64,000 nucleotides of DNA, taken from NCBI RefSeq assembly GCF_914767665.1, contig NC_059507.1:36451270-36515269 (forward strand), written 5' to 3'. Each line of letters opens with the position of its first letter. Position 1 is the stretch's first letter. The position numbers were made by a program, and so were the translations under genes. Origin of the DNA: Harmonia axyridis (lineage: Eukaryota; Arthropoda; Insecta; Coleoptera; Coccinellidae). Under the pieces are notes generated by a model, which was not told the DNA's origin, ran no database searches, and was given only the letters and a program-made list of their open reading frames with translations. Shown here piece after piece: positions 11,761-22,199 of the stretch.

Positions 11761-12310
11761 ATGATTCTATCGACCAAACCAAAACGTTGTAGAATCGGCA
11801 ATTCCTCTTTGACGCCCGTTCCCCTCAAACAATACCTTCTTCCAGTCGGCAAAACAATAGCCGTGGCGGCAATTCCCAAAGAACCTTCTCACTGCGGACT
11901 AATCTCCGAGCAGGCCGCATCATGCATATCAACTCCGGTCTGCCATCCTCCAGCCTCATTTAAATGTAAGTCAGGCATCCCTCCAATCCAGCTGTTCTCT
12001 GATCTCCCAAGTTCCAAATTCAGTTTGATTTCCAATGGAGATAATACGCCGGAAACTTTGTCGGTTTTAGGTGTTTCGGGAAATACCGACGCGATGGTTC
12101 CGCAATTAGGAACTTATTTTCCGTGCGCAAAACCGGTTACCGCGATTTTCCCGGAAAATTCCCGCCCGTTGTTAATTAACATATCCGGACGCGATACTCT
12201 CTGGAGGTCTTAGTTTTTCTTCGTTGCTCTGTCGGCCAAAATGCAGAGCCCGCTTTAGCGTTTCTGCCGCCCCGGCAAAAATACAAGTCTGGGCCCTTGC
12301 AGGTTTTTTA
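11761..12310. other. GC-richer island with 150-codon open frame
   Basis: The plus frame 11761-12213 is the longest open frame outside the transposons, apart from the RT and mariner frames. Its product is Pro/Ser-rich and contains no recognised domain. Much of the opposite strand is also open, so the frame may only reflect GC-rich composition. The stretch contains homeobox-type TTAATTAA at 12173 and ends in a GC-rich patch, TGCCGCCCCGGCAAAA near 12269, that recurs near 13538 on the other side of the solo LTR. Candidate conserved non-coding DNA or old repeat. Confidence 0.25.
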
Positions 12311-12364
12311 TAAAAATTATTTCAGGAGAATAAAAAATGTATTAGTTTAATTATGGGTTATATT

Positions 12365-13234
12365 TGTAGGATCCAGTTATTGTTCCCTGTAAATAATTGA
12401 GATGGTCAACAGGATGCTTGCAGACCTATTAGTTTCTTCAAGTGTCGAGGGCATGACAGTTTCAATGAATACACAGAGAATGAATTGCTTTTTGCATATA
12501 ACATAGAAAGGAAGTGCTAATTCTTCGGGGTGTCGAAGATGTGTCATGTCGGTTGTGAAACTTAAGAGATTTACTGGGGTTGGGAAAGTTCGAGAACAAG
12601 ACGGTTGTACCAGATGTGTTACATCTGTGTATCAGGTTCTAGTCCTTCAAGAATATTCGATTTCCAGGAATCCGCGAAGATCTTTGTGGGCGGTACGGCA
12701 AAACTCTTATTGGACTAGGGGATGGTACTTTTCCTAAGGGTGTGGTCAAGCCGAAAGAAGGGAAATCGATATTCAAGTCAGGTCATTAAGTTTCAGCTGG
12801 TAGAGAGTTCAAGTTCGAGTCGGGAGACAGTTCAAGTCAAGTCTAAGACGAGAGACAGAGCAAGTTCGGTCGGTCAACTTAAGACGTACGACGTAAAGAC
12901 GGTTCGCGGACTAGATCAAGACGAGTCGCGAACAAGTTAGATACGAGACGACCGAAAACTTGAAGTACGACGAAGAAGTGATAATCGAAGACGTTTCGAG
13001 TAATTAACACTCGAGTTAAAGACGAAATTCAGTACCGTAGTGAGAAACATGTAATTAAGACGTAATTAGGATCTTCTCAATACTGAGTTTGTACTGTATA
13101 AGTGTGGCTTTGTAAATAGATGTAAATAATTAAAAAAAGTTTAATTATTACAAATCCAACAAAGTCACGGAGAAAGAGACGAAAGGCCAGGTGATCGAAT
13201 CATACCTCTAGACGATCGATCAACTAAGCCTACA
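12365..13234 (-). repeat. Solo LTR, copy A (inverted relative to B-D)
   Basis: The sequence begins TGTAGGATCCAGTTATTG and ends AACTAAGCCTACA, the short inverted TG..CA termini of an LTR. It is 870 bp and is the reverse complement, with divergence, of copies at 14397, 16539 and 35962. TATATT flanks both sides directly (12359-12364 and 13235-13240); the family's better-preserved copies show 4-bp duplications, so the extra match may be chance in AT-rich DNA. No gag, pol or primer-binding site adjoins it. The middle is rich in repeated ACGA/AAGACG-type units. The 63-codon frame inside (12546-12737) recurs in copy C and belongs to the LTR. Confidence 0.75.
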
Positions 13235-14053
13235 TATATTCAAATTCAAATCTCTAGAGCGGGCCCTGCGGTTCCTGGTTCTTCTGCTGAGTTTCGACTA
13301 TATAAAACGCTTGAACATGTTAATTCTTCTTTTCTTCAAGATGATGACTAAAAAAATCGGATGATGCGGATGAACCATTATTTTCAATTCGAATGCACCC
13401 ATGCTCCCGCAAAACAATATTCAATTTGATATAAAAAATCATGTCTGTAATTCGTTGAGATTGAAAAAATTCTTTCAATACATTATTCTTGGAATTCGGA
13501 TTTCTCGGAAAAAGTAAAAAATGCCGCCCTCAAAAAGTTGCCGCCCCGGCAAAATTCTGGGCCTCTAGAGCGGGCCCTGCCCAAACGGAATTTGCGATTC
13601 GGCTTGCGTGTCATTTCCTTCGGTTTTCCCAGATCGTTATGAACTGTTGGTGAGTTCATTTGTAGTCTCATTGTCGAGGGTTTGGAGGAACGTGTGTTTT
13701 CTGCCTTTCATAATTTCTAAAAGGAATTCAGGCTGCTACGTACGTAATTCAGTTATTGCGGTTCTTCAGACAATCGTATTAATTTCAATGACTTCCGGAA
13801 ATACCCATTTCACGTGTTTTCCGGATGAAACGTTCCACGATGAATGGAAATTATAAATTTAATCTTATAATTCGACAATAGAGGGTTTCGTTTCTATATT
13901 AAAAAATAAGGAATATATTTTGAGATGTTTTCTAGATGAATCAACGGATATTTATTTCATTGTAAAGAGGAAGGTACGCTATCAATGATACGAAACCATA
14001 CTTTCATACTTGCAGCATCGTTTTCATCATTACCAATTCGCACATTTGCAGCG
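13235..14053. other. Spacer between solo LTR and RT relic
   Basis: No gene was recognised. A GC-rich motif, TCTAGAGCGGGCCCTGC, occurs twice, near 13256 and 13565; the second follows CGCCCCGGCAAAATTCTGGG, related to the patch at 12269. These look like scraps of an unidentified repeat cut up by insertions. The rest is AT-rich and unassigned. Confidence 0.4.
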
Positions 14054-14396
14054 CTATCTCCTGATTAGAGGATTTTTGCCAACAGCAATGAAACATGTTC
14101 CCCTAATCTCATCTGACAAACATATGATGTCAAGGTTCTTGCAACAAGTATAATAAGAAATTCGCTCAGCACCCATAATTTCTTTAACCGTAACAGAAAG
14201 CGTTCTGGGGAAGAAACGTTTGTGGAAACATATATTCACATTTATTTTCAAATCATTTGACTGACAATAAATCATTATTGCTGACAAATCTCCATTCAAC
14301 TGATCAAAAGCAAGAAAAACGAGAGAGGTATGAAACGATAGACGAATCTGGGTGTCATCGCATTAAAAATAGGTGAAAACAAATCTACATTATTTA
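14054..14396 (-). pseudogene. Non-LTR RT relic, downstream half (split by solo LTR B)
   Basis: The minus strand carries the RT palm and beyond. CDDTQIRLSFHTS near 14345 corresponds to the YADD catalytic box, its first residues now stop-Cys. LNGDLSAIMIYCQSNDLKIN follows at 14300-14240, the usual segment after the catalytic box. The upstream half of the same RT is at 15320-15600, on the other side of the LTR. A CR1/Jockey-like source is likely. Confidence 0.75.
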
Positions 14397-15319
14397 TGTA
14401 GGCTTAGTTAATCGATCGTCTAGAGGTATGATTCGATTACCTGGCCTTTCTTCTTTTTCTCCGTGACTTTATTGGATTTGTAATAATTAAACTCTTTTGA
14501 ATTATTTACATCTATTTACAAAGCCACAATTATACAGTACAAACTCAGTATTGAGAAGATCCTAATAACGTCCTAATTACAAGTTTCTCACTACGGTACT
14601 GAATTTCGTCTTTAATTCTAAATCTAATTACTCGAAAAGTATTCGATTATCACGTCTTTGTCGTACTTCAAGTTTTCGGTCGTCTCGTCTTGATATGTTC
14701 GCGACTCTTCCTAATCTAGTCCGCGAACAGTCTTTTCGTCTTACGTCTTAAGTTTCAACCGACAGAACTTACTATTACTTCGACCTAGACCGAACTTAAC
14801 TCGTCTTCGTCTTAACTTGAAGTCCGTCCACTCTGAATATCCTTCCCTCCTTCCGGCTTGACCACACCCTTAGGAAAAGTACCATTCCCTAGTCCAATAA
14901 GAATTTTGCCGTAACCCCCATAAAGATCTTCGCGGATTCCTGGGAATCAAATATTCTCGGAGGACTAGTACCTGATACACAGATGTAACACATCTGGTAC
15001 AACCGTCTTGTTCTCGAACTTTCACAACCCCCCAGTAAATCTTTTCAAGATTTACAACTCAATGACACTCCATAGAGTTTATTGAATGTATTTCCATGAA
15101 TAAACTCTCTTATTATTATTTTTATTATTATTATTATTATTATATCTTCGACACCTCGGAGAATAACACATCCTTTTTACATTATATGTACAATAACAAT
15201 TCGTTCCCTGTAAATTCATTGAAACTGTCATGCCCTCGACACTTGAAGAAACTAATAGGTCTCCAAGCATCCGGTTGACTATCTCAATTATATACAGGGA
15301 ACAATAACTAGATCCCACA
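14397..15319 (+). repeat. Solo LTR, copy B, inserted in an RT relic
   Basis: The sequence begins TGTAGGCTTAGTTAATCG and ends GATCCCACA, a worn CCTACA. It is 923 bp and is flanked by the direct 4-bp duplication TTTA (14393-14396 and 15320-15323). A TTATT/ATT microsatellite near 15113-15145 accounts for part of the extra length over copies C and D. It interrupts a minus-strand RT: the frame before and after is continuous if the LTR and one TTTA are disregarded. The orientation of the parental element is unknown; plus here means the same direction as copies C and D. Confidence 0.8.
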
Positions 15320-15600
15320 TTTATACATACCCGAAATATAAATAAAAAATAGTAATTGACCGAGAATAGAGCCCTCCGGAACTCCTGAAGTTATCGGACA
15401 AAAATCTGTAAAGGTGTAACGCAATTTAACACAATGATATCTTCCAAAACGGTAGAATTCAAAACACCTCAGGGCTGTTCTGTCGAAACCGAAATAACTC
15501 ACCTTACCACAAAGAAGATTATGGTCCAAAGTATCGAAATCTTTGTGATATCCACTAATACAAGAATGTTTGCATCATCCTTATCTAAAGATCGTAAAAT
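15320..15600 (-). pseudogene. Non-LTR RT relic, upstream half (split by solo LTR B)
   Basis: The minus strand carries reverse-transcriptase finger/palm motifs: DFDTLDHNLL near 15545, SYFGFDRTALRCFEFY, and GVPEGSILGQLLFFIYIS near 15375-15325. These are the standard landmarks of a non-LTR RT just upstream of the YADD box, which lies in the half at 14054-14396. The frame is open here but the element is truncated upstream near 15600 and has stops downstream. Confidence 0.85.
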
Positions 15601-16538
15601 ATCGTCAGTTATATTCAGCAGAAGAGTTCCTTACTTTATGTACACGCTGTATACGTATTTTTACAGGTGTGTGATCTCCAAACACATTATTTTCTGTCCC
15701 CTTTGTTTCAAACCAGAAAATCTACAATCCTGAAATCACTCTTCGCGATTTGATACTATCACCTTCCAACAATTCGGCGCCCAACTTTGTCTAAAATCCG
15801 ACGAAGAAAAGACACAAAAGAAAATCTACGATACGAAAATAAAGGAATAGAATGTAAACTTCCGTGACGGAACTAATCAAAATTTTATTCCTCCGGAATA
15901 AAGGCCCATTGTCGAAACAGTCCCCGGTGACGTAGATCACAATCCTGTCACAATAAATTCGCAGAAATTCACGTGAATCGCACAAAGCCCTATTTAAATA
16001 CCCCCTCGCTCTGCTGCAAATTCTGGGCCGGCAATAAAGTCCGCGCGTTTATCGTTCTTCTCGTTATTGATGTGCATTAATTAATGTAATTAAATGATGT
16101 ATAATTATTGTATTCAGTCCGTCTGACTGTGACATTTTGCTTTATTATGGCGATAACGGGGCGTGTGCATCCGGCTAGAATATCTATTGAATATGCGATT
16201 AATATAATATACGTATATACATACCTGGTATACAGAGCTGCGTCCGTTGGGAAGCTGTCTGGACCAGACGGGCTTTTGTTGGGTTGATGGAGGAGGTCGC
16301 GTTTTTGGGGTGTTTTAAAAGGACACTTGGTTTGGACACTTTTGTTTCGCATTTAGGTGTCGATTAGTATTTTTCGCAACGTAAATTGAACAATATATCA
16401 TTCTCGTACGTTTTCAATCCAAACATAAGTCCCAACCAGCTTCTTTTTTTGCAGGCTACCATTTTAAACGAATATCTGCAATTTTCTAATTCTAAGCAGG
16501 GATGAGTTGTCTCAAAAGATTAGGTTTGACTACATGAA
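15601..16538. other. Unassigned stretch before solo LTR C
   Basis: No gene was recognised. 15780-16060 and 16200-16350 are GC-richer. A 91-codon minus frame (16077-16352) is open but unremarkable. Nothing matches the repeat families seen elsewhere. Confidence 0.4.
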
Positions 16539-17378
16539 TGTAGGCTTGGTTAATCGATCGTCTAGAGGTATGATTCGATTACCTGGCCTTTCGTCTTTTT
16601 TTCCGCGACTTTGTTGAATTTGCAATATTTAAACTCCTTCGAATTATTTATATCTATCTACAAAGCCACAATTATACAGTACAAACTCAGTATTGAGAAT
16701 ATCTTAATTACGTCTTAAATACAAGTTTCTCACTACGGTACTGAATTTCGTCTTTAACTCGTTTGTTAATTACTCGAAACGTCTTCATTCATCACGTCTT
16801 CATCGTTACTCAAGTTTTTGGTCGTCTCGTCTCTAACTTGTTCGCGACTCGTCTTAATCTAGTCCGCGAACCGTCTTTACGTCGTACGTCTTGAGTTGAC
16901 CGACCGAACCTTACCCGTCTTCGTCTTAATTTGAACTGTACCCTGTGCCGATTGGAACTACCCTGTCTCGAATATCGACCTCCCTTCTTTCGGCTTGACC
17001 ACACCCTTAGGGAAAGTACCATCCCCTAGTCCAATAAGAATTTTGCCGTACCGCCCACAAAGATCTTCGCGGATTCCTGGAAATCGAATATACTCGAAGG
17101 ACTAGAACCTGATACACAGATGTAACACATCTGGTACAACCGTCTCGTTCTCGAACTTTCCCAACCCCAGTAAATCTCTTAAGTTTTACAACCGACATGA
17201 CACATCTTCGACACCCCGAAGAATTACACATCCTTTTTACATTATATGTACAATAACAATTCGTTCCTTGTAAATTCATCGAAACCGTCATGCCTTCGAC
17301 ACTTGAAAAACTAATAGGTCTCCAAGCATCCCGTTGACCATCTCAATTATTTACAGGGAACAATAACTGGATCCTACA
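16539..17378 (+). repeat. Solo LTR, copy C
   Basis: The sequence begins TGTAGGCTTGGTTAATCG and ends ACTGGATCCTACA, 840 bp, in the same orientation as copy B. The two flanks (TGAA and CATA) do not match, so the target duplication has decayed or a rearrangement has occurred. The mid-part has runs of CGTCTT-type units. The minus frames at 16810-17022 and 17007-17291 correspond to those of copy A and are not genes. Confidence 0.75.
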
Positions 17379-17499
17379 CATATATTGACGCAAAAATCTG
17401 AATATGAATATGAACAATCGCAGAAATCCTCTTGATTTCACTCTAGTGATTTTCTAATTTTTCTTCTCGACAATATTTTAGCAACGTCCAAATCAAATC

Positions 17500-17756
17500 G
17501 AATATCGCCGAATTAAAGTTGTTCTCCTTCATTAATCTCAGATTGAATTCTGGCAAGAGTAGAAGACTCGTTGTTCAGGAAAAGCGCGATTGTTCCCGAA
17601 ACTCGCTGCCTCTTAGCAGATCGAATATTTTAACGAGTTGCCCGAACAAGAAAAAATCGTACGAAGTCCTCCGGATTTTCCTACGCTGCGTGGAAACCGA
17701 CGGCAGTTGGAAAGTTTTCACCGTAACTGGAGCAGCCCCTTTCAGGTAATGGCCAT
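17500..17756 (+). other. GC-richer island with 76-codon frame ending at a donor-like site
   Basis: The plus frame 17519-17749 is basic and Ser-rich (NLRLNSGKSRRLVVQEKRDC) and is not recognised. It ends near CCTTTCAG/GTAATGG, a possible splice donor. The adjoining sequence is inversely duplicated at 19868-20030, where a matching CAG/GTACGT also occurs. Confidence 0.2.
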
Positions 17757-17915
17757 CTTTAATTAACGAATTTAACTTGGACGCGTATTGGAGCAGAATA
17801 TTGAATCGGATTTGTCAGAAATCAGTTCCTCTCTTCCCGAGCTGTTGGCGAGAGGGAAGTCTAGAGTGCTGTAACGATCAATTAGACTTCATGTTCGGAA
17901 AAGGATTACGCTCGA
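17757..17915 (+). repeat. Inverted duplication, left arm
   Basis: This arm matches the reverse complement of 19868-20030: TTAATTAACGAATTT, then GGAATATTGAATCG-like, CAGAAATCAGTTCCTCTCTT, AAGTCTAGAGTGCTGTAACG, and TTCATGTTCGGAAAAGGATT. Identity looks close to 90 percent over about 125 bp, with small indels. It belongs to no repeat family seen elsewhere in the window. Confidence 0.7.
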
Positions 17916-18330
17916 TCTATTGAATTCGACGGTTGGATATCGAATTCAGTGCGATTATTAACATCGAAAATGCAATCCCTAGTTCTGAAAATATTTCTGA
18001 ACGTTCCCAAGAGATCTACACCTAGAAGATGCAATTTTCAGTATGAAATTCCGCGATCGGATTTTCAACACTAACCGTTTTCACGAAATAAATTATGACA
18101 ATTCACAATAAGAATTAAAACAGACCAAGAAACAGCTGTTTGAAAGTTCCTGCCTTAATATTTCCAGTTGTGCTCTTCGATGTTGAACATTATGCTTCAG
18201 AAGTGATACCTATTAGAGATGAAGGGGTTGAAAGGATGAGAATATTACTTTTGATCCAATTCAGAAAATGATTAAATTCTCCGAACAAGAATTCACTCAC
18301 AATCTAAACCTGGTATATTTAATAATTCAA
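17916..18330. other. Unassigned spacer
   Basis: AT-rich sequence between the inverted-duplication arm and the truncated mariner-like copy 2. No gene or RNA was recognised. Confidence 0.4.
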
Positions 18331-19043
18331 AAAGCGCACTTCTGGTTTAATGGCTACGTCAACAAACAAAAGTGCCGCATCTGGAGTGAAGCTAATCCTC
18401 AAGTGTATGTCGAAACACCGTTACATCCAGAAAAAGTGACTGTTTGGTGCGCTTTATGGGCTGGTGGAATCATTGGTCCGTACTTCTTCAAAAACGATGA
18501 TGGCCAGAACGTTACAGCCAATGGTGATCGGTATAGAGGCATGATAACTAACTTTTTCATTCCTTAATTGAACAACCATGATGTCCAGGAGCTGTGGTTC
18601 CAACAAGACGGCGCACATGTCACACAGATCGTGCCACAATTGATTTATTGAAAGACACGTTTGGTGACCGCCTAATTTCACGTTTTGGACCTATGAATTG
18701 GCCTTCAAGATCTTGTGATTTAACACCGCTAGACTACTTTCTGTGGGGCTATGTAAAGTCATTGGTCTATGCGGATAAGCCACAAACCTTTGACCATTTG
18801 GAAGACAACATTCGCCGTGTTATTGCCGATATACGGCCACAAATGTTGGAAAAAGTCATCGAAAATTGAACATCCAGATTGTACTACATCCGAGCCAGCC
18901 GTGGCAGTCATATGCCAGAAATCATATTTAAAATGTAATGCCACAATATTATCTTGCGGATAAATAAAATTCATTTCAATCGAATGATCCATCGTTGTTT
19001 TATTGCAATTTAAAGTTATATAGCTCTAAAAAAAACACCCTTC
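18331..19043 (+). mobile_element. Tc1/mariner-like element, copy 2 (5'-truncated)
   Basis: The plus-strand catalytic part begins abruptly at AAGCGCACTTCTGG (HFWFNGYVNKQK), so the left terminus, helix-turn-helix and deletion junction are missing. The first catalytic Asp is also gone, since homology starts just after it. A stop follows FFIP near 18567 and one base is missing in the second-Asp region near 18613 (QQDGA.. shifts frame). The right end AAAAAACACCCTTCA is intact. The right flank matches copy 1 in reading CACCCTTCATAT. Confidence 0.85.
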
Positions 19044-19867
19044 ATATTGTGGAACAAGTAGGGAAAGTCCAACTTTTCTCACGAGTGTGGAAGTTTGTGG
19101 CACGAGACTGAAAGGTGAGTGCCTACAACTGCACAAATTTAAATAAGTCAAGTAATGTACCTAATTCAATTCAAAATGGCCTTCGTTGACAGTGTTTGTT
19201 CATTCCTTGCATTTTTATAAAATCGCAATTTTTATAGGCCTTGTAAGATTTTACAGATCCTTCAGAAACTCAGAACTTATTCAACTCAGGCGAACCCCTT
19301 GTGTACTGTGTAGGTCTTGTTACTGTGTGTCAAAGCCACTTCAACCAAAGAGCCGTCAATATTTTATCGATCAGTGAATGATTGGATGGTCCCTTAAGAG
19401 CAAATTATTCCATTCGCTTGAGCACTCAATTGAATACTTACCTACATTAGAAGATGATAGAACGTCGGCAAGTTAAAAAGTTAAAAAGGTGTAGAAAGAT
19501 GGAATAATGGTGAAGTGTTCGACTTTCATTTAGGTTTGATCTCATAGGAGGTTAGAAAGTTTGCTCTTGCATCAGGAAAAAAATGTTTCAATACACACTT
19601 ATATTCACGTTTAAATATCATCTCTCGGTCAAGCCAACGACCTTCGTTCGGAGCAGAGGTCATCCGTTACTATCCTGCGCTGCTAATAACTCTGAAGTTC
19701 GTAACTATGGGAATAAATTAAGTAGGAGATTCCCAGAATTTCATCTCGCGAATCCCAATATCAAACATAATCCTGTAAAAGGTCCGGCGGACACAAAGGC
19801 TGGATGAATTACAAGTTAGGAAGTGCGCGAATTTCAGTTATCGATACCCTTTCCTCAGTTTCAATGG
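19044..19867. other. Spacer with a dispersed repeat fragment
   Basis: The segment 19128-19210 (CACAAATTTAAATAAGTCAA, AATGTACCTAATTCAATTCA, GGCCTTCGTTGA) recurs at 27703-27790 and so is a fragment of a dispersed repeat. The rest, including the GC-richer part 19640-19800 with a 74-codon frame (19583-19807), is unassigned. Confidence 0.45.
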
Positions 19868-20030
19868 ACCGGCAGTAATCCTTTTCCGAACATGAACTCT
19901 AATTGATCGTTACAGCACTCTAGACTTCCAATAATATTCCCAACTCGGGAAGAGAGGAACTGATTTCTGACAAATGCGATTCAATATTCCGCTTCAATAA
20001 GCGTTCAAGAGAAATTCGTTAATTAATATT
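19868..20030 (-). repeat. Inverted duplication, right arm
   Basis: This is the reverse-complement partner of 17757-17915. On the minus strand, immediately before the shared block, it reads GACGCCAG/GTACGTAATATT, a good 5' splice-donor match, with a pyrimidine-rich tract ending TTTCCTGAAG about 25 bases upstream. A very short exon flanked by conserved intron sequence is conceivable but unproven. Confidence 0.65.
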
Positions 20031-20195
20031 ACGTACCTGGCGTCCTTAATCGCATCCTTCAAAGCTTCAGGAAATGAAGATGGAAGTTTTGAGTTAGATT
20101 CAAATAAAGAAAGACAAGAAATGAGAAAGCTTTAGTCTCGTGTTCACATCATTCTGTTCGATTTTGGAGAGGAGAAGGTTCTGCAACTACTAATA

Positions 20196-21127
20196 AAGGG
20201 TGTTTTTTTTTAGAGCTATAGAACTTCAAATTGCAATAAAACAACGATGGATTATTCGATTGACATGAATTTTATTTATCCGCAAGATAATCTTGTGGCA
20301 TTTCATTTTAAATATGATTTCTGGCATATGACCGCCACGGCTGGCTCGGATGTAGTCCAATCTGGACGTCCAATTTTCGATGACTTTTTCCAACATTTGT
20401 GGCCGTATATCGGCAATAACACGGCGAATGTTGTCTTCCAAATGGTCAAGGGTTTGTGGCTTATCCGCATAGACCGATGAATTTACATAGCCCCACAGAA
20501 AGTAGTCTAGCGGTGTTGAATCACAAGAATGTGGAGGCCAACTCACAGGTCCAAAACGTGGAATTAGGCGGTCACAAAACGTGTATTTCAATAAATCGAT
20601 TGTGGCACGGGCTGTGTGACATGTTGCGCCGTCTTGTTGGAACCACAGGTCCTGGACATCATGGTTGTTCAATTGAGAAATGAAAAAGTTAGTAATCATG
20701 GCTCTATACCGATCACCATTGACTGTAACGTTCTGGCCATCATCGTTTTTGAAGAAGTACGGACCAATGATTCCACCAGCCCATAAAGCGCACCAAACAC
20801 TCAGTTTAACTGGATGTAACGGTGTTTCGACATGCACTTGAGGATTAGCTTCACTCCAAATGCGACAGTTTTGTTTGTTGACGTAGCCATTCAACCAGAA
20901 GTGCGCTTCATCGCTAATGGACGTAGTGCGCGGTAAGTATTCCGCAAGAACCATTATTTTCGAAATAAAATTGCACTATTTGCAAGCGTTGTTCAGGCGT
21001 GGGTCTATTAATGATGAATTGCCAAACCAAACTGAGAACAAATCACTTAACAGCTGTTAAATCGATCGCCATCTTGAACAGTAATGCCAACTTAAAGTTA
21101 TATACCTACCTCGAAAAAAACACCCGT
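20196..21127 (-). mobile_element. Tc1/mariner-like element, copy 3, longest catalytic frame
   Basis: Termini are AAGGGTGTTTTTTTT at 20196 and CACCCGT at 21127, with TA on each side. The minus frame 20226-20954 (242 codons) reads through the whole catalytic region: SDEAHFWLNGYVNKQN, QQDGATCHTARATIDLLK, and SCDSTPLDYFLWG, all three Asp kept. It lacks the helix-turn-helix in frame; the family deletion junction is present but about 11 bases shorter here, with one further base missing upstream. The usual stop after the IIFKM ending is lost (TAA to AAA), adding about 22 codons into the terminus. It could at most encode a catalytic domain without its DNA-binding part. Confidence 0.9.
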
Positions 21128-21177
21128 TAGAATCAAAAAGCACGAGACTCAACCCTACGATTTAGAATCCTTCGGAA

Positions 21178-22195
21178 ATAATAATAATAATAATAATAAA
21201 TTTTATTCAATCCTTTCGGACACAAACATGGTGTATAGGACAGGTCAAAATGAGAACAAAACAATAATCATAAATAACACTATGAATTAAGGAATCAAAA
21301 AATCACACAAATATTCTTGTACTGAATAGTAACATTTAACTAAAAGAAGGTTCTTAATTTCTTTCTTGAACATTTTTGAATTGAGAGATTTCATAGTAGG
21401 TGACAAATGATTGAACATCCTGATACTCTGATACATTGGAGAGCATTCAAATCTATAAGTCTTATGTCTAGGAAACAATAAAGTTTGTGAATTTCTCGTG
21501 TCATAACCATGATAATCTGATAATTTCATCCATTTAAATTCATTCTCTTTGGCATATAGCAAACATTTGAAAATATATATACATGGCAAAGTTAAAATTT
21601 TATTCTCAACAAAAATTGATTTGCAAGAATCCATCGGATTTAAGTTAAATATTGCACGTATGATTCGTTTCTGTGCTACGAATACTCTGTGGAAGTCAGA
21701 ACATCTTCCCCAGAGCAGGATGTTATACGATAGATGACTATAAACCAGACTAAAATAAACACTCATCAGACAGCTTCTAGGTAGAATGTCTTTAATTCTG
21801 TGGATTGCAAAATACGAGCTGTTCAATTTTTTACATAAAGCGTCAATGTGGGTCGTCCATCTTAAATTTTTATCAACATGGATACCAAGGAATTTTGTCG
21901 ACTCTGATGCCGTGATAACGTTATCTCCATACCTTATGCTGAATGCTTCGACTTCACTATTTCTCAAACAAAATCTAACGCAAACAGTTTTATTGATGTT
22001 CACCATAAGATTATTCCTACGGCACCAATTTAGAAATTCCGCCACAATACATTCGCATGCCCTATGGAGCTGCCCAAGACTCCCCGCAGAAACAACTACA
22101 GAAGCATCATCAGCGAATAAAGTTAACAAAAAGGAGGCTAACCACACAGGCAGATCATTTATAAATAATATGAATAAAAGAGCTAGCGAATAGAA
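21178..22195 (-). pseudogene. 5'-truncated non-LTR retrotransposon with 286-codon RT frame
   Basis: The minus strand is open from about 22195 to 21287. It starts in the stretch ending FILFINDLP, just upstream of the catalytic box FADDASVVVSAG (22110-22075). Then follow NNLMVNINKTVCVRF, ESTKFLGIHVDKNLRW and the thumb/C-terminal region with PMYQSIRMFNHLS. The frame has no internal stop, so this is one of the younger insertions. Upstream of 22195 the family motif GSILGP is gone and a stop appears, marking 5' truncation. The 3' end is an ATT/AAT microsatellite at 21178-21202, typical of non-LTR elements that end in short tandem repeats. Confidence 0.88.
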
Positions 22196-22199
22196 ACGT

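Noticed and set aside
11761..12213. 150-codon frame as a host gene
   Set aside because: Much of the opposite strand is open too, no domain or splice sites are evident, and composition could explain the openness; kept only as an unassigned island.
12546..12940. Open frames resembling a small conserved protein, repeated at 16810-17291
   Set aside because: They lie inside solo LTRs A and C; conservation reflects LTR copies, and B and D do not keep the frame.
12359..13240. 6-bp TATATT flanks of solo LTR A as the family's true duplication length
   Set aside because: Copies B and D show 4 bp, and B is confirmed by RT frame continuity; the longer match at A may be chance in AT-rich DNA.
15113..15145. 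TTA/ATT microsatellite considered as a LINE 3' end
   Set aside because: It lies inside solo LTR B at a position where copies C and D lack it, so it is an expansion within the LTR.
20247..20683. Plus-strand frames of 75-77 codons within copy 3, recurring in copies 4, 5 and 6
   Set aside because: Antisense shadows of the transposase catalytic domain; their recurrence follows the transposon.
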